11,503 bases of DNA from CBDUXP01 sp965371225 [NCBI: uncultured bacterium] (GCA_965371225.1 CBDUXP010000093.1:1-11503), one strand, 5' to 3'; positions 1 to 6,551 are shown, counted from the first letter of the stretch. Numbers and translations: made by a program. Notes: a model not told the origin generated them from the letters alone.

Positions 1-3
1 CCG

Positions 4-22
4 GGGCGGCGTCCCGCCGCCC
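4..22. other. GC hairpin upstream of the first gene
   Basis: GGGCGGCG (4-11) and CGCCGCCC (15-22) form a perfect 8-bp stem with a 3-nt loop. It ends about 6 nt before the purine-rich ribosome binding site of the gene at 38. No T-run follows on the + strand. It could be a terminator remnant of a gene left of the window or a 5' UTR structure. In DNA this GC-rich it may also be chance. Confidence 0.3.
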
Positions 23-37
23 GGGAAGGGGATGCCC

Positions 38-781
38 ATGCCCACTTCGACCGCCGCTGTGCAGCAGCAGGCGCCGCGCCAGCAGGCCCGCTGGCTTGAG
101 ACGCTGCCCGCGCGCATCACCGGCCTGTACCGCTGCTCCATCATGTCCAAGGAACCCTTCGCAGTCGACATCGGCGGGAAATCGCTCACCCACGTGCGCT
201 CGCTGGAAGTCTTCCACGAACGGCCCATGTTCATGGACGAACTGACGGGGCTCGGCCACGTGCAAGTGCAACAAAGTGCCACAGGCGCGCGAACCGTGCG
301 CCTGGTGCCGACGGACAACGGGGAGTTGATGTTCCGCCTCACGGCCGAGGAGCCCGTGCCAGAACTGGACGCCTTCGCAGCGCGTACCGTGGTCGGCAAG
401 CTCAAGACCCCCGTACGGGACCGGGGCGCCGTGGGACACGTACGCCGTTGGAGTAACGCGAAGCTCTCGGACCTCAGCCAGCGCCTCACGCGACCGGACA
501 GTGTGGGCGATCACGTCGCCCATGCGATCATGTTGCCGTTTGTCGCGCTAACGGCCGTGGCCCCAACATTGCCCCGCGCGCTGGCCGCCACGGGCCTCAG
601 TGGCGCCGTGTGGGCGGCGGCGATGTGGGCCTCCACCCACGCGCTGCAGACGGGCATTGTCGCGGCCCCGTTCGCCGTCGACCCGGCGCGCACGTACATT
701 AACGGCCGGCTGTACAAGAACTTGGCCGCGCTGCGCATCACGATTCGCCGCGGCAGGATTCTCGGGTTCACCACGCCGTAA
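38..781 (+). CDS. unrecognised protein with C-terminal membrane segments
   Basis: A 247-aa protein that I do not recognise. An ATG at 32 also exists, but AAGGGG (26-31) touches it directly and lies 6 nt before the ATG at 38, so 38 is the better start. Residues 1-20 are Gln/Arg/Ala-rich and look disordered. Residues 20-155 are soluble, with alternating charged and hydrophobic stretches suggesting beta structure. Residues about 161-178 and 181-212 are hydrophobic, rich in Ala/Leu/Val/Trp, and probably form two membrane helices or a hairpin. A basic tail (RITIRRGR near 233-240) follows. No signal peptide is visible. The likely topology is a cytoplasmic N-terminal domain anchored by a helical hairpin, which is inferred from hydrophobicity only. 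The reading frame is intact and is the longest plausible one here. Function unknown; it is followed by convergent genes, so it gains no operon context from inside the window. Confidence 0.7.
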   Translation: MPTSTAAVQQQAPRQQARWLETLPARITGLYRCSIMSKEPFAVDIGGKSLTHVRSLEVFHERPMFMDELTGLGHVQVQQSATGARTVRLVPTDNGELMFRLTAEEPVPELDAFAARTVVGKLKTPVRDRGAVGHVRRWSNAKLSDLSQRLTRPDSVGDHVAHAIMLPFVALTAVAPTLPRALAATGLSGAVWAAAMWASTHALQTGIVAAPFAVDPARTYINGRLYKNLAALRITIRRGRILGFTTP

Positions 782-819
782 CGTCACCGCGGTAAGTTCA
801 CAGCCACCGGCATTTTTCG

Positions 820-843
820 GGCGGGCCCATAATCGGGTCCGCC
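820..843 (+). terminator. hairpin after the 38-781 gene
   Basis: GGCGGGCCC (820-828) pairs with GGGTCCGCC (835-843), a 9-bp stem with one G-U pair and a 6-nt AT-rich loop. It lies 39 nt after the TAA at 779-781. The bases after it (TCTGCCGTTCC) are not a real T-run, so this would be a weak or factor-assisted terminator for the + strand gene. Confidence 0.35.
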
Positions 844-868
844 TCTGCCGTTCCGGTAGGCGCGCGTA

Positions 869-918
869 TCGGAAAAGAGGACGGCCGCGGGGCGGCAGAA
901 CGCCATCCCCGCGGCCGT
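869..918 (-). terminator. intrinsic terminator for the 998-1594 gene
   Basis: A perfect 12-bp inverted repeat, ACGGCCGCGGGG (881-892) and CCCCGCGGCCGT (907-918), has a 14-nt loop. Read on the - strand it lies about 80 nt past the stop of the 998-1594 gene and is followed by CCTCTTTTCC (871-880). That is a GC stem plus short U-tract, as in a Rho-independent terminator. The stem may also block + strand read-through from the left. Confidence 0.6.
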
Positions 919-969
919 GTGTGTGGAGGAGGTGGCGCCTGCGTGGCAGGGCCTCAAGGGCCCCGACCT

Positions 970-979
970 GGGGGGGGGG
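970..979. repeat. run of ten G
   Basis: Ten consecutive G on the + strand (ten C on the - strand) lie between the stop codon at 998-1000 and the terminator hairpin at 881-918. Such a tract can slip during replication, but here it is outside any accepted coding frame, so a length change would not switch a protein. Confidence 0.85.
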
Positions 980-997
980 ACAGGCGCCTCGAACGCG

Positions 998-1594
998 TTA
1001 CGGTTGGCTTCCCGTTGGCTCCTCCACAGCGGCGACCACGCACCAGGGGGCGGTGAGGCGGGTGGTCACGCTGGAATCCGGCACCAGCAACCCGATGCAC
1101 GCGCCGTCTTCCAAGCGGAACACGGGCGTGCCGGGCAGCAGGGGCGCCGGCGCCCCAGTAAGGCAGGCCAGGTACAAAGCGGAGGTGGTGCGGTTGGACG
1201 GTCCCGGGACGGGCCCCATGATGGCCACCTTGCCCCAGCCGGGCCGGCCGTCGGCCGTGCGCAGGGGGGCCAGGCCGCGGGTCCGCGTGCTGGGGGCGAC
1301 GCAGCGCACGTCCCCGTGCGGCGGTTGCGCAATGGCCAGGTCGAGGGTGGCGATGGCGCGGGCGGTGGGCCGGCCGCTGACGGCGGCGGGCCAGTCGCCG
1401 GGGGTGGCGACCACGTCGGCGAAGGCGGGGGCGACGCGCACGGCGTCCTGGCCCGAGTGCGCGGTCAAGATGCGGGCGCCGTCGGGCAGGAGCAGGCCCA
1501 TGACCTCGTGGCCGACGGTGGTCTGCACGAGCATGCTGTGCGCCCAGCCGGGGGCGACGGCGGTGCGCAGGACGGGAGTGGCGAGGGTCGACAT
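998..1594 (-). CDS. trypsin/HtrA-fold protein, apparently catalytically dead
   Basis: A 198-aa protein whose landmarks resemble a chymotrypsin-fold serine peptidase such as the HtrA/DegP core. GLLLPDGARILTAH (33-46) matches the strand and His-box pattern (family: LLPDG-x-ILTAAH or ILTNNH). TLDLAIAQ (84-91, D85) matches the D-L-A-V-L aspartate strand. GKVAIMGPVPG (121-131) matches the small-residue V-x-x-x-G-x-P-x-G strand. LLPGTPVFRLEDGACIGLL (152-170) matches the GNSGGPVF-DG-xx-GI serine loop. In that loop the nucleophile Ser is Pro154, and the His box is one residue short (H46 or S47 takes the His place), so peptidase activity is unlikely. No signal peptide or PDZ domain is present. The start is the only ATG; GGAGG (1608-1612) sits a rather long 13 nt upstream. 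It follows nrdJ on the same strand after 215 bp, so co-transcription is possible but unproven. The fold assignment is by eye; the gene itself is likely real. Confidence 0.65.
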   Translation of the reverse strand: MSTLATPVLRTAVAPGWAHSMLVQTTVGHEVMGLLLPDGARILTAHSGQDAVRVAPAFADVVATPGDWPAAVSGRPTARAIATLDLAIAQPPHGDVRCVAPSTRTRGLAPLRTADGRPGWGKVAIMGPVPGPSNRTTSALYLACLTGAPAPLLPGTPVFRLEDGACIGLLVPDSSVTTRLTAPWCVVAAVEEPTGSQP

Positions 1595-1809
1595 GCTGTC
1601 TTACAGACCTCCGGGGGAGGGGGATCCCCACGCATGTCGACCTGCTCGCCGTTCGCCGCGCAGTGGGCGGCTCCCGCTCATCCCGGGCCGCTCGCGATCC
1701 CGTCCGACGGGGTCGGCGGGCGCCACTGGTGGGGTTCCGGCCCGCCGGCTACAAACCAGGCAGGCACACGGATCCCCGTGCAATCGCATCGCGCCCCTCC
1801 GGGGCGGGG

Positions 1810-4638
1810 CTAGGAACACCCGTACTGCGCGCCGCAGTTCAGGCACTTGTAGCAGCTCCCGTTGCGCACCAGCGCGCTGCCGCATTCGGAGCACGGTGGG
1901 GCGTCAGCTTGGGCTTGAAACACCGCCCGTTCAATTTCTTCGACCGTGTTGGCCCCCTGCGCCATGACGTGGGCCACGACGGCGGAGGTGGTGGACGCGA
2001 ACTGCTGCGGGGCGGTCCCGTCCTCCGCATGCCCGTTGCCGTTGCCATTCCCGTGACCGTCCATGATGGCGGGGTCGATGGTCGGCGGTGGGCCGGCGGG
2101 CGGCGCGTCGGTTTTCAAGTAGCGCAGCTCCAGCCAGCGGAACAGGTAGTCCATGATGGACTTGGCCATGGGGATTTCCTTGCTGCCGGTGAAGCCGCTG
2201 GGCTCGAAGCGCATGTGGCTGAACTTCTTGACCAGCACTTCGAGCGGGACACCGTACTGCAAGGAGATGGAGATGGAGGTGGCGAACGCATCCATCAGGC
2301 CGCTAATCACGGACCCTTCCTTGGCCATGGTGATGAAGATTTCGCCGGGGCGGCGGTCCTCGAACAGGCCCACCGAGATATAACCCTCATGGCCGCCGAC
2401 GCTGAACTTATGGGTCCGCGCCTCGCGCTCGTCGGGCAAGCGGCGCCGGCGCGGTTTCCACGCGTCAGCCTCGGCGGCCAAACTGTCGGACGCGGCGCCA
2501 GCCGGCGCCTCCAGCCCCGTGTTCAGCGGTTGGGTGCGCTTGCAGCCGTCGCGGTAGATGGCGATGGCCTTCAACCCCAGCCGCCAGCCGGCTTCGTAGA
2601 CGCCCATGATGTCGTCCACCGTGGCGTCGGTGGGCATGTTCACCGTTTTGGAGATGGCGCCGGACACGAAGGGCTGTACGGCGCCCATCATCTTCACGTG
2701 CCCCATGTGGTGGATGCTGCGCGTGCCGTTTAGGGGTTTGAACGCGCAGTCGAACACGGGCAGGTGGTCCGGATTCAGGTCCGGCGCGCCCTCGATGGTG
2801 TCGTGCTCGTCGATGTAGGAAGTAATGCTGTCGATCTGGTCGGCGGTGTAGCCGAGTTCGGCGAGCGCGAGCGGCACGGTCTGGTTGACGATCTTGAGCA
2901 TGCCGCCGCCGACGAGCTTCTTGTACTTGACCAGCGCGATGTCCGGCTCGATGCCGGTGGTGTCGCAATCCATCATGAAGCCGATGGTGCCGGTGGGCGC
3001 GATCACGGTGACCTGCGCGTTGCGCAGGCCGTGCTCCTCGGCGGCTTTCAGGGTCTGCGCCCACACGAGTTCCGCCGCCTGGACCACCTCCGCGGGGGCG
3101 AACCGGCTGTGCACGTCCGCCAAGGCCCGGGCATGCTGGTGCAGCACCCGCTGGGCGGGCTCGCGGTTCTCCTCGTACCCCGCGAACGCGCCCACGCGGG
3201 CGGCGATGTCCGCGCTGGTGAGATTGGCCTGGCCGTGCATCAGCGCGGTGAGCGCGGCGGCGGTCGCCCGGCCGGCGTCGCTGTCGTACGGCAGCCCCTT
3301 CGCCATCAGGAAGGCGCCGAGGTTGGCGTAGCCGAGCCCGAGCGGGCGGAACCGGTGGCTGTTGGCTTGAATCTTCTCGGTCGGGTAGCTGGCGTTGTCG
3401 ATGATGATTTCCTGCGCGAGGATCGTGAGATGCACGGCCCGGCAGAAGGCCTCCACCGCGAAGGTGCCGTCGGCGTTCCGGAACGTCAGCAGATTCAAGG
3501 ACGCGAGGTTGCACGCCGAATCGTCGAGGAACATGTACTCGCTGCAGGGGTTGGACGCGTTGATGGGCGCCGTGTTGGGGCACATGTGCCATTCGTTGAC
3601 CGTGGTGTGAAACTGCAGGCCGGGATCGCCACACAGGTGCGCCGCCTCAGCGATCTGCCGCCACAGGTCGCGCGCCTGCCGCGTGTCCAAGACCTCGCCC
3701 GTGGTGACTGCGCGGGTATGCCACTCGGCGTCGCGCACGAGCGCGTCCATGTACTCGTCGGTTACGCGGACGCTGTTGTTGGAGTTCTGGAAGAAGACGC
3801 TGGTGTAGGCCGCGCCGTCCACCGCGCCGTCGTAGCCCGCGTCGATCAGCGCCCACGCCTTCCGTTCCTCGGTCGCCTTGCAGGCGATGAACTCGCTGAT
3901 GTCGGGATGGTCGATGTTAAGGATGACCATCTTCGCCGCGCGGCGTGTCTTGCCGCCGCTCTTGATGACGCCGGCGAACGCATCGAAGCCGCGCATGAAG
4001 CTGACGGGCCCCGAGGCGGTGCCCCCGCCGGCCAGGGATTCGATGCTCGAGCGCAGGACCGAGAGGTTGGTGCCCGTCCCCGAGCCCCACTTGAAGAGCA
4101 TGCCCTCCGTGTGCGCCAAGCGCAGGATGTCGTCCATGGTGTCCTGCACGGAGTTGATGAAGCAGGCCGAGCATTGGGGCTTGGGCTGCACGCCCACGTT
4201 GAACCAGACGGGACTGTTGAAGGCCATGCGCTGTTGCACGCACAGGGCGGTCACCTCATGTTCGAAGAGCGTGGCCTCTTCGGCGGTGCTGAAGTAGCGC
4301 CCGTCCCGACCCCACCGGGCGATGGTCTTGACCACCCGGTCGATCAGTTGCCGGACGCTGGTCTCCCGTTCCGGCGTGTCCTGGGCGCCGTGGAAATATT
4401 TGGACACCACCACGTTCGTAGCGAGTTGCGTCCAGCCAGCCGGCACCTCCACGCCCGCCTGCTCGAACACCACCTTGCCGCCTTCGCCCATGATGACCGC
4501 GTCTCGCGTATCCCACGCGATCTCGTCATAGGGGTGGACACCCGGCGTGGAGAAATAGCGCTCCACCAAGTTGTGGGCGTCCGTGGGCGAGGAAAGGTGC
4601 GCCGAACCCGGCGCGTGCATCTCGAACTGCGTACTCAT
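1810..4638 (-). CDS. nrdJ: adenosylcobalamin-dependent class II ribonucleotide reductase
   Basis: A 942-aa enzyme that reduces ribonucleotides to 2'-deoxyribonucleotides using a radical generated from coenzyme B12, without oxygen or a second subunit. The N-terminus (YFSTPGVHPYDEIAWDTRDA, 28-47) is typical of long NrdJ and shows no ATP-cone, so overall activity control by dATP is probably absent. Active-site motifs: QCSACF (155-160), KWGSGTGTNLS (183-193), NPCSE (363-367; C365 thiyl-radical Cys, E367) and SACNLASLNL (374-383; C376), with C159 and C376 as the likely redox pair. APTGTIGF and the following DTTGIEPD belong to the C-terminal half of the barrel. After the core, a disordered Pro/Gly/Asn linker (about 843-884) leads to a zinc-ribbon-like tail with C916, C919, C929, C932, C935 and C941, thought to shuttle electrons from thioredoxin-type donors. 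The start at 4638 is chosen because GAGGAG lies 4 nt upstream; frame-compatible starts at 4656 and 4740 lack one. No T-tailed terminator follows; only a 6-bp GC hairpin lies at 1792-1806. Confidence 0.96.
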   Translation of the reverse strand: MSTQFEMHAPGSAHLSSPTDAHNLVERYFSTPGVHPYDEIAWDTRDAVIMGEGGKVVFEQAGVEVPAGWTQLATNVVVSKYFHGAQDTPERETSVRQLIDRVVKTIARWGRDGRYFSTAEEATLFEHEVTALCVQQRMAFNSPVWFNVGVQPKPQCSACFINSVQDTMDDILRLAHTEGMLFKWGSGTGTNLSVLRSSIESLAGGGTASGPVSFMRGFDAFAGVIKSGGKTRRAAKMVILNIDHPDISEFIACKATEERKAWALIDAGYDGAVDGAAYTSVFFQNSNNSVRVTDEYMDALVRDAEWHTRAVTTGEVLDTRQARDLWRQIAEAAHLCGDPGLQFHTTVNEWHMCPNTAPINASNPCSEYMFLDDSACNLASLNLLTFRNADGTFAVEAFCRAVHLTILAQEIIIDNASYPTEKIQANSHRFRPLGLGYANLGAFLMAKGLPYDSDAGRATAAALTALMHGQANLTSADIAARVGAFAGYEENREPAQRVLHQHARALADVHSRFAPAEVVQAAELVWAQTLKAAEEHGLRNAQVTVIAPTGTIGFMMDCDTTGIEPDIALVKYKKLVGGGMLKIVNQTVPLALAELGYTADQIDSITSYIDEHDTIEGAPDLNPDHLPVFDCAFKPLNGTRSIHHMGHVKMMGAVQPFVSGAISKTVNMPTDATVDDIMGVYEAGWRLGLKAIAIYRDGCKRTQPLNTGLEAPAGAASDSLAAEADAWKPRRRRLPDEREARTHKFSVGGHEGYISVGLFEDRRPGEIFITMAKEGSVISGLMDAFATSISISLQYGVPLEVLVKKFSHMRFEPSGFTGSKEIPMAKSIMDYLFRWLELRYLKTDAPPAGPPPTIDPAIMDGHGNGNGNGHAEDGTAPQQFASTTSAVVAHVMAQGANTVEEIERAVFQAQADAPPCSECGSALVRNGSCYKCLNCGAQYGCS

Positions 4639-4916
4639 ACTGCTCCTCGTAGACATCAACGTCTGGAAAGGGTGGGGGGAGGCGTGGCGGGCGCGGGGGA
4701 CACGCCAGCGGGGGGCGGAACATGCGATGCCGCCAAGCACCCCTGCGTGTGTCCGAACCCCGTGTGCTCCCGCGCTCCCAACGTCGTCTCGGCTCCGCGT
4801 GCTCTCCCGCTCGTAGCCCCACCGGGGTGCCTGCCCTCCGATGGTCGGCCCGCTCCCCAGCGCGAGTCCCTATGGTGCGCCCCGCCCGTACTTCGCGCTG
4901 TCAGTTTGGCGGGGTA
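4639..4916 (-). promoter_or_regulatory. long GC-rich 5' leader of nrdJ
   Basis: About 278 nt separate the predicted nrdJ transcription start (near 4916) from its ATG. The stretch is very GC-rich and contains no convincing gene. I looked for a cobalamin riboswitch (the B12-box pattern with its conserved GCC and AGG/CCTGCC elements) and did not find one. Many short GC inverted repeats could fold, but none stands out. An unknown regulatory leader or an additional promoter closer to the gene are both possible. Confidence 0.45.
4643..4648 (-). promoter_or_regulatory. ribosome binding site that fixes the nrdJ start
   Basis: GAGGAG on the - strand, 4 nt before the ATG at 4638. The reading frame is open further upstream (ATG at 4656, GTG at 4740), but neither has a Shine-Dalgarno match, and the sequence before 4638 shows no NrdJ-like residues. 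Confidence 0.75.
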
Positions 4917-4922
4917 AGAGTG

Positions 4923-4951
4923 AGGATACCCCAATATGTAGCGTTGGTCAA
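4923..4951 (-). promoter_or_regulatory. sigma-70 type promoter of nrdJ
   Basis: On the - strand TTGACC (4951-4946) is separated by exactly 17 bp from TATCCT (4928-4923). The -35 matches TTGACA at 5 of 6 and the -10 matches TATAAT at 4 of 6. Transcription would start near 4916. The promoter lies in an AT-richer patch and its spacer carries an NrdR-like box, which supports the assignment to nrdJ. Confidence 0.7.
4929..4944 (-). promoter_or_regulatory. NrdR box 1 (promoter spacer)
   Basis: The + strand reads CCCCAATATGTAGCGT, matching 12 of 16 positions of the NrdR consensus ACACWATATATWGTGT, including the central AATAT. It fills the spacer between -10 and -35 of the nrdJ promoter. NrdR is the ATP/dATP-sensing repressor of ribonucleotide reductase genes in many bacteria, so binding here would block RNA polymerase. 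Confidence 0.7.
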
Positions 4952-4959
4952 GTGGAATA

Positions 4960-4975
4960 ACGCCTTATATTGTGG
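4960..4975 (-). promoter_or_regulatory. NrdR box 2 (upstream of -35)
   Basis: The + strand reads ACGCCTTATATTGTGG, matching 12 of 16 positions of the NrdR consensus. It starts 31 bp from box 1, which puts both boxes on the same face of the helix about three turns apart. That is the arrangement known for NrdR-controlled promoters. It lies 8 bp upstream of the -35 of nrdJ. Confidence 0.7.
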
Positions 4976-5174
4976 AAAGCTTCTGGAGAACCCGGGGTAA
5001 AGATGGTGCAAATCCCTGGGATAACACGGTTTATGGCGTGGAAAAATCCACCGAGTTTTGCTGTTAATGCTGGGAGCGATAGCCCGACCCTAGGGGTCCG
5101 CACCCCGCCGCCCAGCCCACAACATCCGGGGGGGAGGGGTCACCCGGTTCCACGAATCCCCTCGCAGGCTCCGC

Positions 5175-5180
5175 TATACT
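5175..5180 (+). promoter_or_regulatory. -10 box of the RNase H gene, implying a leaderless mRNA
   Basis: TATACT matches TATAAT at 5 of 6 and ends 7 nt before the GTG at 5188. Transcription would therefore begin at or next to the start codon. No Shine-Dalgarno sequence precedes the GTG, consistent with a leaderless transcript. No good -35 lies 16-18 bp upstream. The rest of 4976-5174 holds no gene; it contains a small hairpin (GTGGA/TCCAC, 5038-5051) and a G-rich tract. Confidence 0.55.
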
Positions 5181-5187
5181 CCGCCGC

Positions 5188-5631
5188 GTGTCGGACTACG
5201 CGCAGCTGATTATTTACACCGATGGGGCGAGCAAGGGGAATCCGGGGCAGGCGGCCATCGGCGTGGTGATCGCCCTCCCCGATCCCGACGGCGACCCGAT
5301 TCCGATCGAAGAGATTTCCGAGTACATCGGCGTGGCCACGAACAACGTGGCGGAGTACTCCGCCGTGGTGCGCGCGCTGGAGCGCGCGGCCGCGCTGGGG
5401 GCGCGCGACGTGGCGGTGCACACGGACAGCGAACTACTGACCAAACAGTTGAGCGGCGAGTACCGGGTCAAGAACGTGGGGCTCAAGCCCCTGTACGACC
5501 ACGTGCAGCGCCTGCGCGTACAGTTTGCGTCCTGCACGTTCACCCATGTGCGGCGCGAGTTCAACACGCAGGCCGACGCGCTCGCGAACGCGGCCATCAA
5601 GGCGCACCGGGCCCGCGGCAAACGGCGCTGA
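5188..5631 (+). CDS. RNase HI family nuclease
   Basis: A 147-aa single-domain protein of the RNase H fold, which cuts the RNA strand of RNA-DNA hybrids with two metal ions in the cytoplasm. The four carboxylates sit in the expected motifs: D12 in YTDGASKGNPG (10-20), E56 in NNVAEYSAV (52-60), D80 in HTDSELL (78-84) and D130 in NTQADALAN (126-134). H120 lies ten residues before D130, as the active-site His does in E. coli RNase HI. The spelling (TNN-x-AEY and HV-x-RE-x-N-x-x-AD-x-LAN) is closer to the Rv2228c/YpdQ-like and archaeal-type branch than to E. coli RnhA, so I give no symbol. Length is normal for the family and no hybrid-binding domain is fused. The GTG start is supported by the -10 box 7 nt upstream and by the position of D12. 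It is divergent from nrdJ and converges with the next gene, leaving 2 bp between stop codons. All active-site residues are present. Confidence 0.92.
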   Translation: MSDYAQLIIYTDGASKGNPGQAAIGVVIALPDPDGDPIPIEEISEYIGVATNNVAEYSAVVRALERAAALGARDVAVHTDSELLTKQLSGEYRVKNVGLKPLYDHVQRLRVQFASCTFTHVRREFNTQADALANAAIKAHRARGKRR

Positions 5632-5633
5632 CG

Positions 5634-6536
5634 CTACGCCGGCGTTCGGTCTGGTCCGTCCGCCGCCGCGGTGGACTCGTCCAGGTCGAGCATCTTCGCG
5701 TCGCCCAGGTAGGTCGTGGTCTTCACGCGCGCCAGCGTTTCGAGTTTGCGCATGAGCGCTTCGATCTTGATCGCCCCGCGGAAAATCTTCTTGATCGCGC
5801 CGGCGAATTCGTGCTGCTCGTCGACTTTGCCGTCGAGGTACTCCGCGAAACCCAGCACCCCTTGCAACGGGTTGTTGATTTCGTGGTGCAGGGTCGCGAT
5901 CATCTGGTGCGCGGTGGCCAGTTTTGCGGCGTCCTGTTCGGCGACGCGGGCAGCAGCCGCGGCCCGGCGCCAGTGGGAGATGTCCGTGGTAAACGTGCAG
6001 AGGCCCTGCACGTCCCCGGCCGCGTCGCGCAGCGGAAAGAGGACCACGCGCAGCGTCGCGCTCCGGCCTTCCGCGTCCACGGTCTGTTCCAGCTCCACGG
6101 GTTCGCCGCGCGTGATGACGTCCCGCGCGGCTTCGCGCAGGGGTTCGGCCATGGTGGGCGGGAACAGCTCGGCCGCCGTCCGGCCCAACACACGCTCCTC
6201 GGCCACCTGCGCCAGTTCGAGCCAGCGGCGATTGACGAGCAGATGCCGGCCAGCGAGATCCAAGATCGCGATACCCATCGGGGCGCCGTCCAGCACGGCT
6301 TGGAAGCGGTCGTAATACTCCCGCACCCCAGCGTCCAACTCTTCGCGTTCGGCCAACCGCCGGCGCAGGTCGGCGTTCTCCGCCGTCAACTCGGCGATGC
6401 GTTTGGCAGCGTTGTCCTGCGTGTTCGGAATGCGGTCGTCCCTCGCGCCGAGCCCCCTGAAGGGTCCGGGCGGTGCACTATTCACCGGTGCAGCGGTGCT
6501 GGACCCTTCCCGCCGGCCGCCTGGCGTTCGGCTCAT
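5634..6536 (-). CDS. PAS-HisKA signalling protein lacking a kinase ATPase domain
   Basis: A 300-aa cytoplasmic protein. Residues 1-40 are disordered; 41-68 form a likely coiled coil (AKRIAELTAENADLRRRL). A PAS sensor domain spans about 72-190 (GAPMGIAILDLAGRHLLVNR at 84-103, closing with FTTDISHWRR at 182-191). A HisKA dimerisation/phosphoacceptor domain follows, with the H-box TLHHEINNPLQGVLGFAEYL (215-234; acceptor probably H218). The protein then stops after a short tail with YLGDAKMLDLD (276-286). There is no N, G1, F or G2 box, so it cannot phosphorylate itself alone. It may act as a phosphotransfer or dimerisation partner. I recall other short HisKA proteins ending in a similar (G)-x-x-MLDL tail, suggesting a real subfamily and not a truncation, but that is from memory. 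ATG 6536 is preferred over TTG 6584 because an extended -10 box ends 15 nt before it; neither has a Shine-Dalgarno site. The TAG lies 2 bp from the RNase H stop. Confidence 0.85.
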   Translation of the reverse strand: MSRTPGGRREGSSTAAPVNSAPPGPFRGLGARDDRIPNTQDNAAKRIAELTAENADLRRRLAEREELDAGVREYYDRFQAVLDGAPMGIAILDLAGRHLLVNRRWLELAQVAEERVLGRTAAELFPPTMAEPLREAARDVITRGEPVELEQTVDAEGRSATLRVVLFPLRDAAGDVQGLCTFTTDISHWRRAAAAARVAEQDAAKLATAHQMIATLHHEINNPLQGVLGFAEYLDGKVDEQHEFAGAIKKIFRGAIKIEALMRKLETLARVKTTTYLGDAKMLDLDESTAAADGPDRTPA

Positions 6537-6551
6537 GGCGTTCAGTGAATA

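Noticed and set aside
600-1967. A 455-codon + strand frame across 600-1967, plus 917-1813 and - strand 954-1631
   Set aside because: Arg/Pro/Gly-rich composition, no recognisable motif, and overlap with the hairpins and the pseudo-protease gene; they are GC-driven shadows.
4657-4740. Upstream extension of NrdJ to the GTG at 4740
   Set aside because: The extra residues (Arg/Pro/His-rich) do not resemble NrdJ and have no ribosome binding site, whereas the ATG at 4638 follows GAGGAG.
2764-4917. A 717-codon open frame on the + strand opposite nrdJ, and similar long frames at 1663-2733 and 2465-3634
   Set aside because: They lie over the unmistakable NrdJ coding sequence, are rich in Arg/Gly/Ala/His with no motif, and are expected when a high-GC gene is read on other frames.
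5005-5015. GGTGCAAATCC on the + strand, which recalls part of the adenosylcobalamin riboswitch core
   Set aside because: The neighbouring required elements (AGGGAA before it, the GCCCCCGC-x-ACTGT segment and B12 box after it) are missing, and it faces the RNase H gene, not nrdJ, with the transcript of that gene probably starting downstream.
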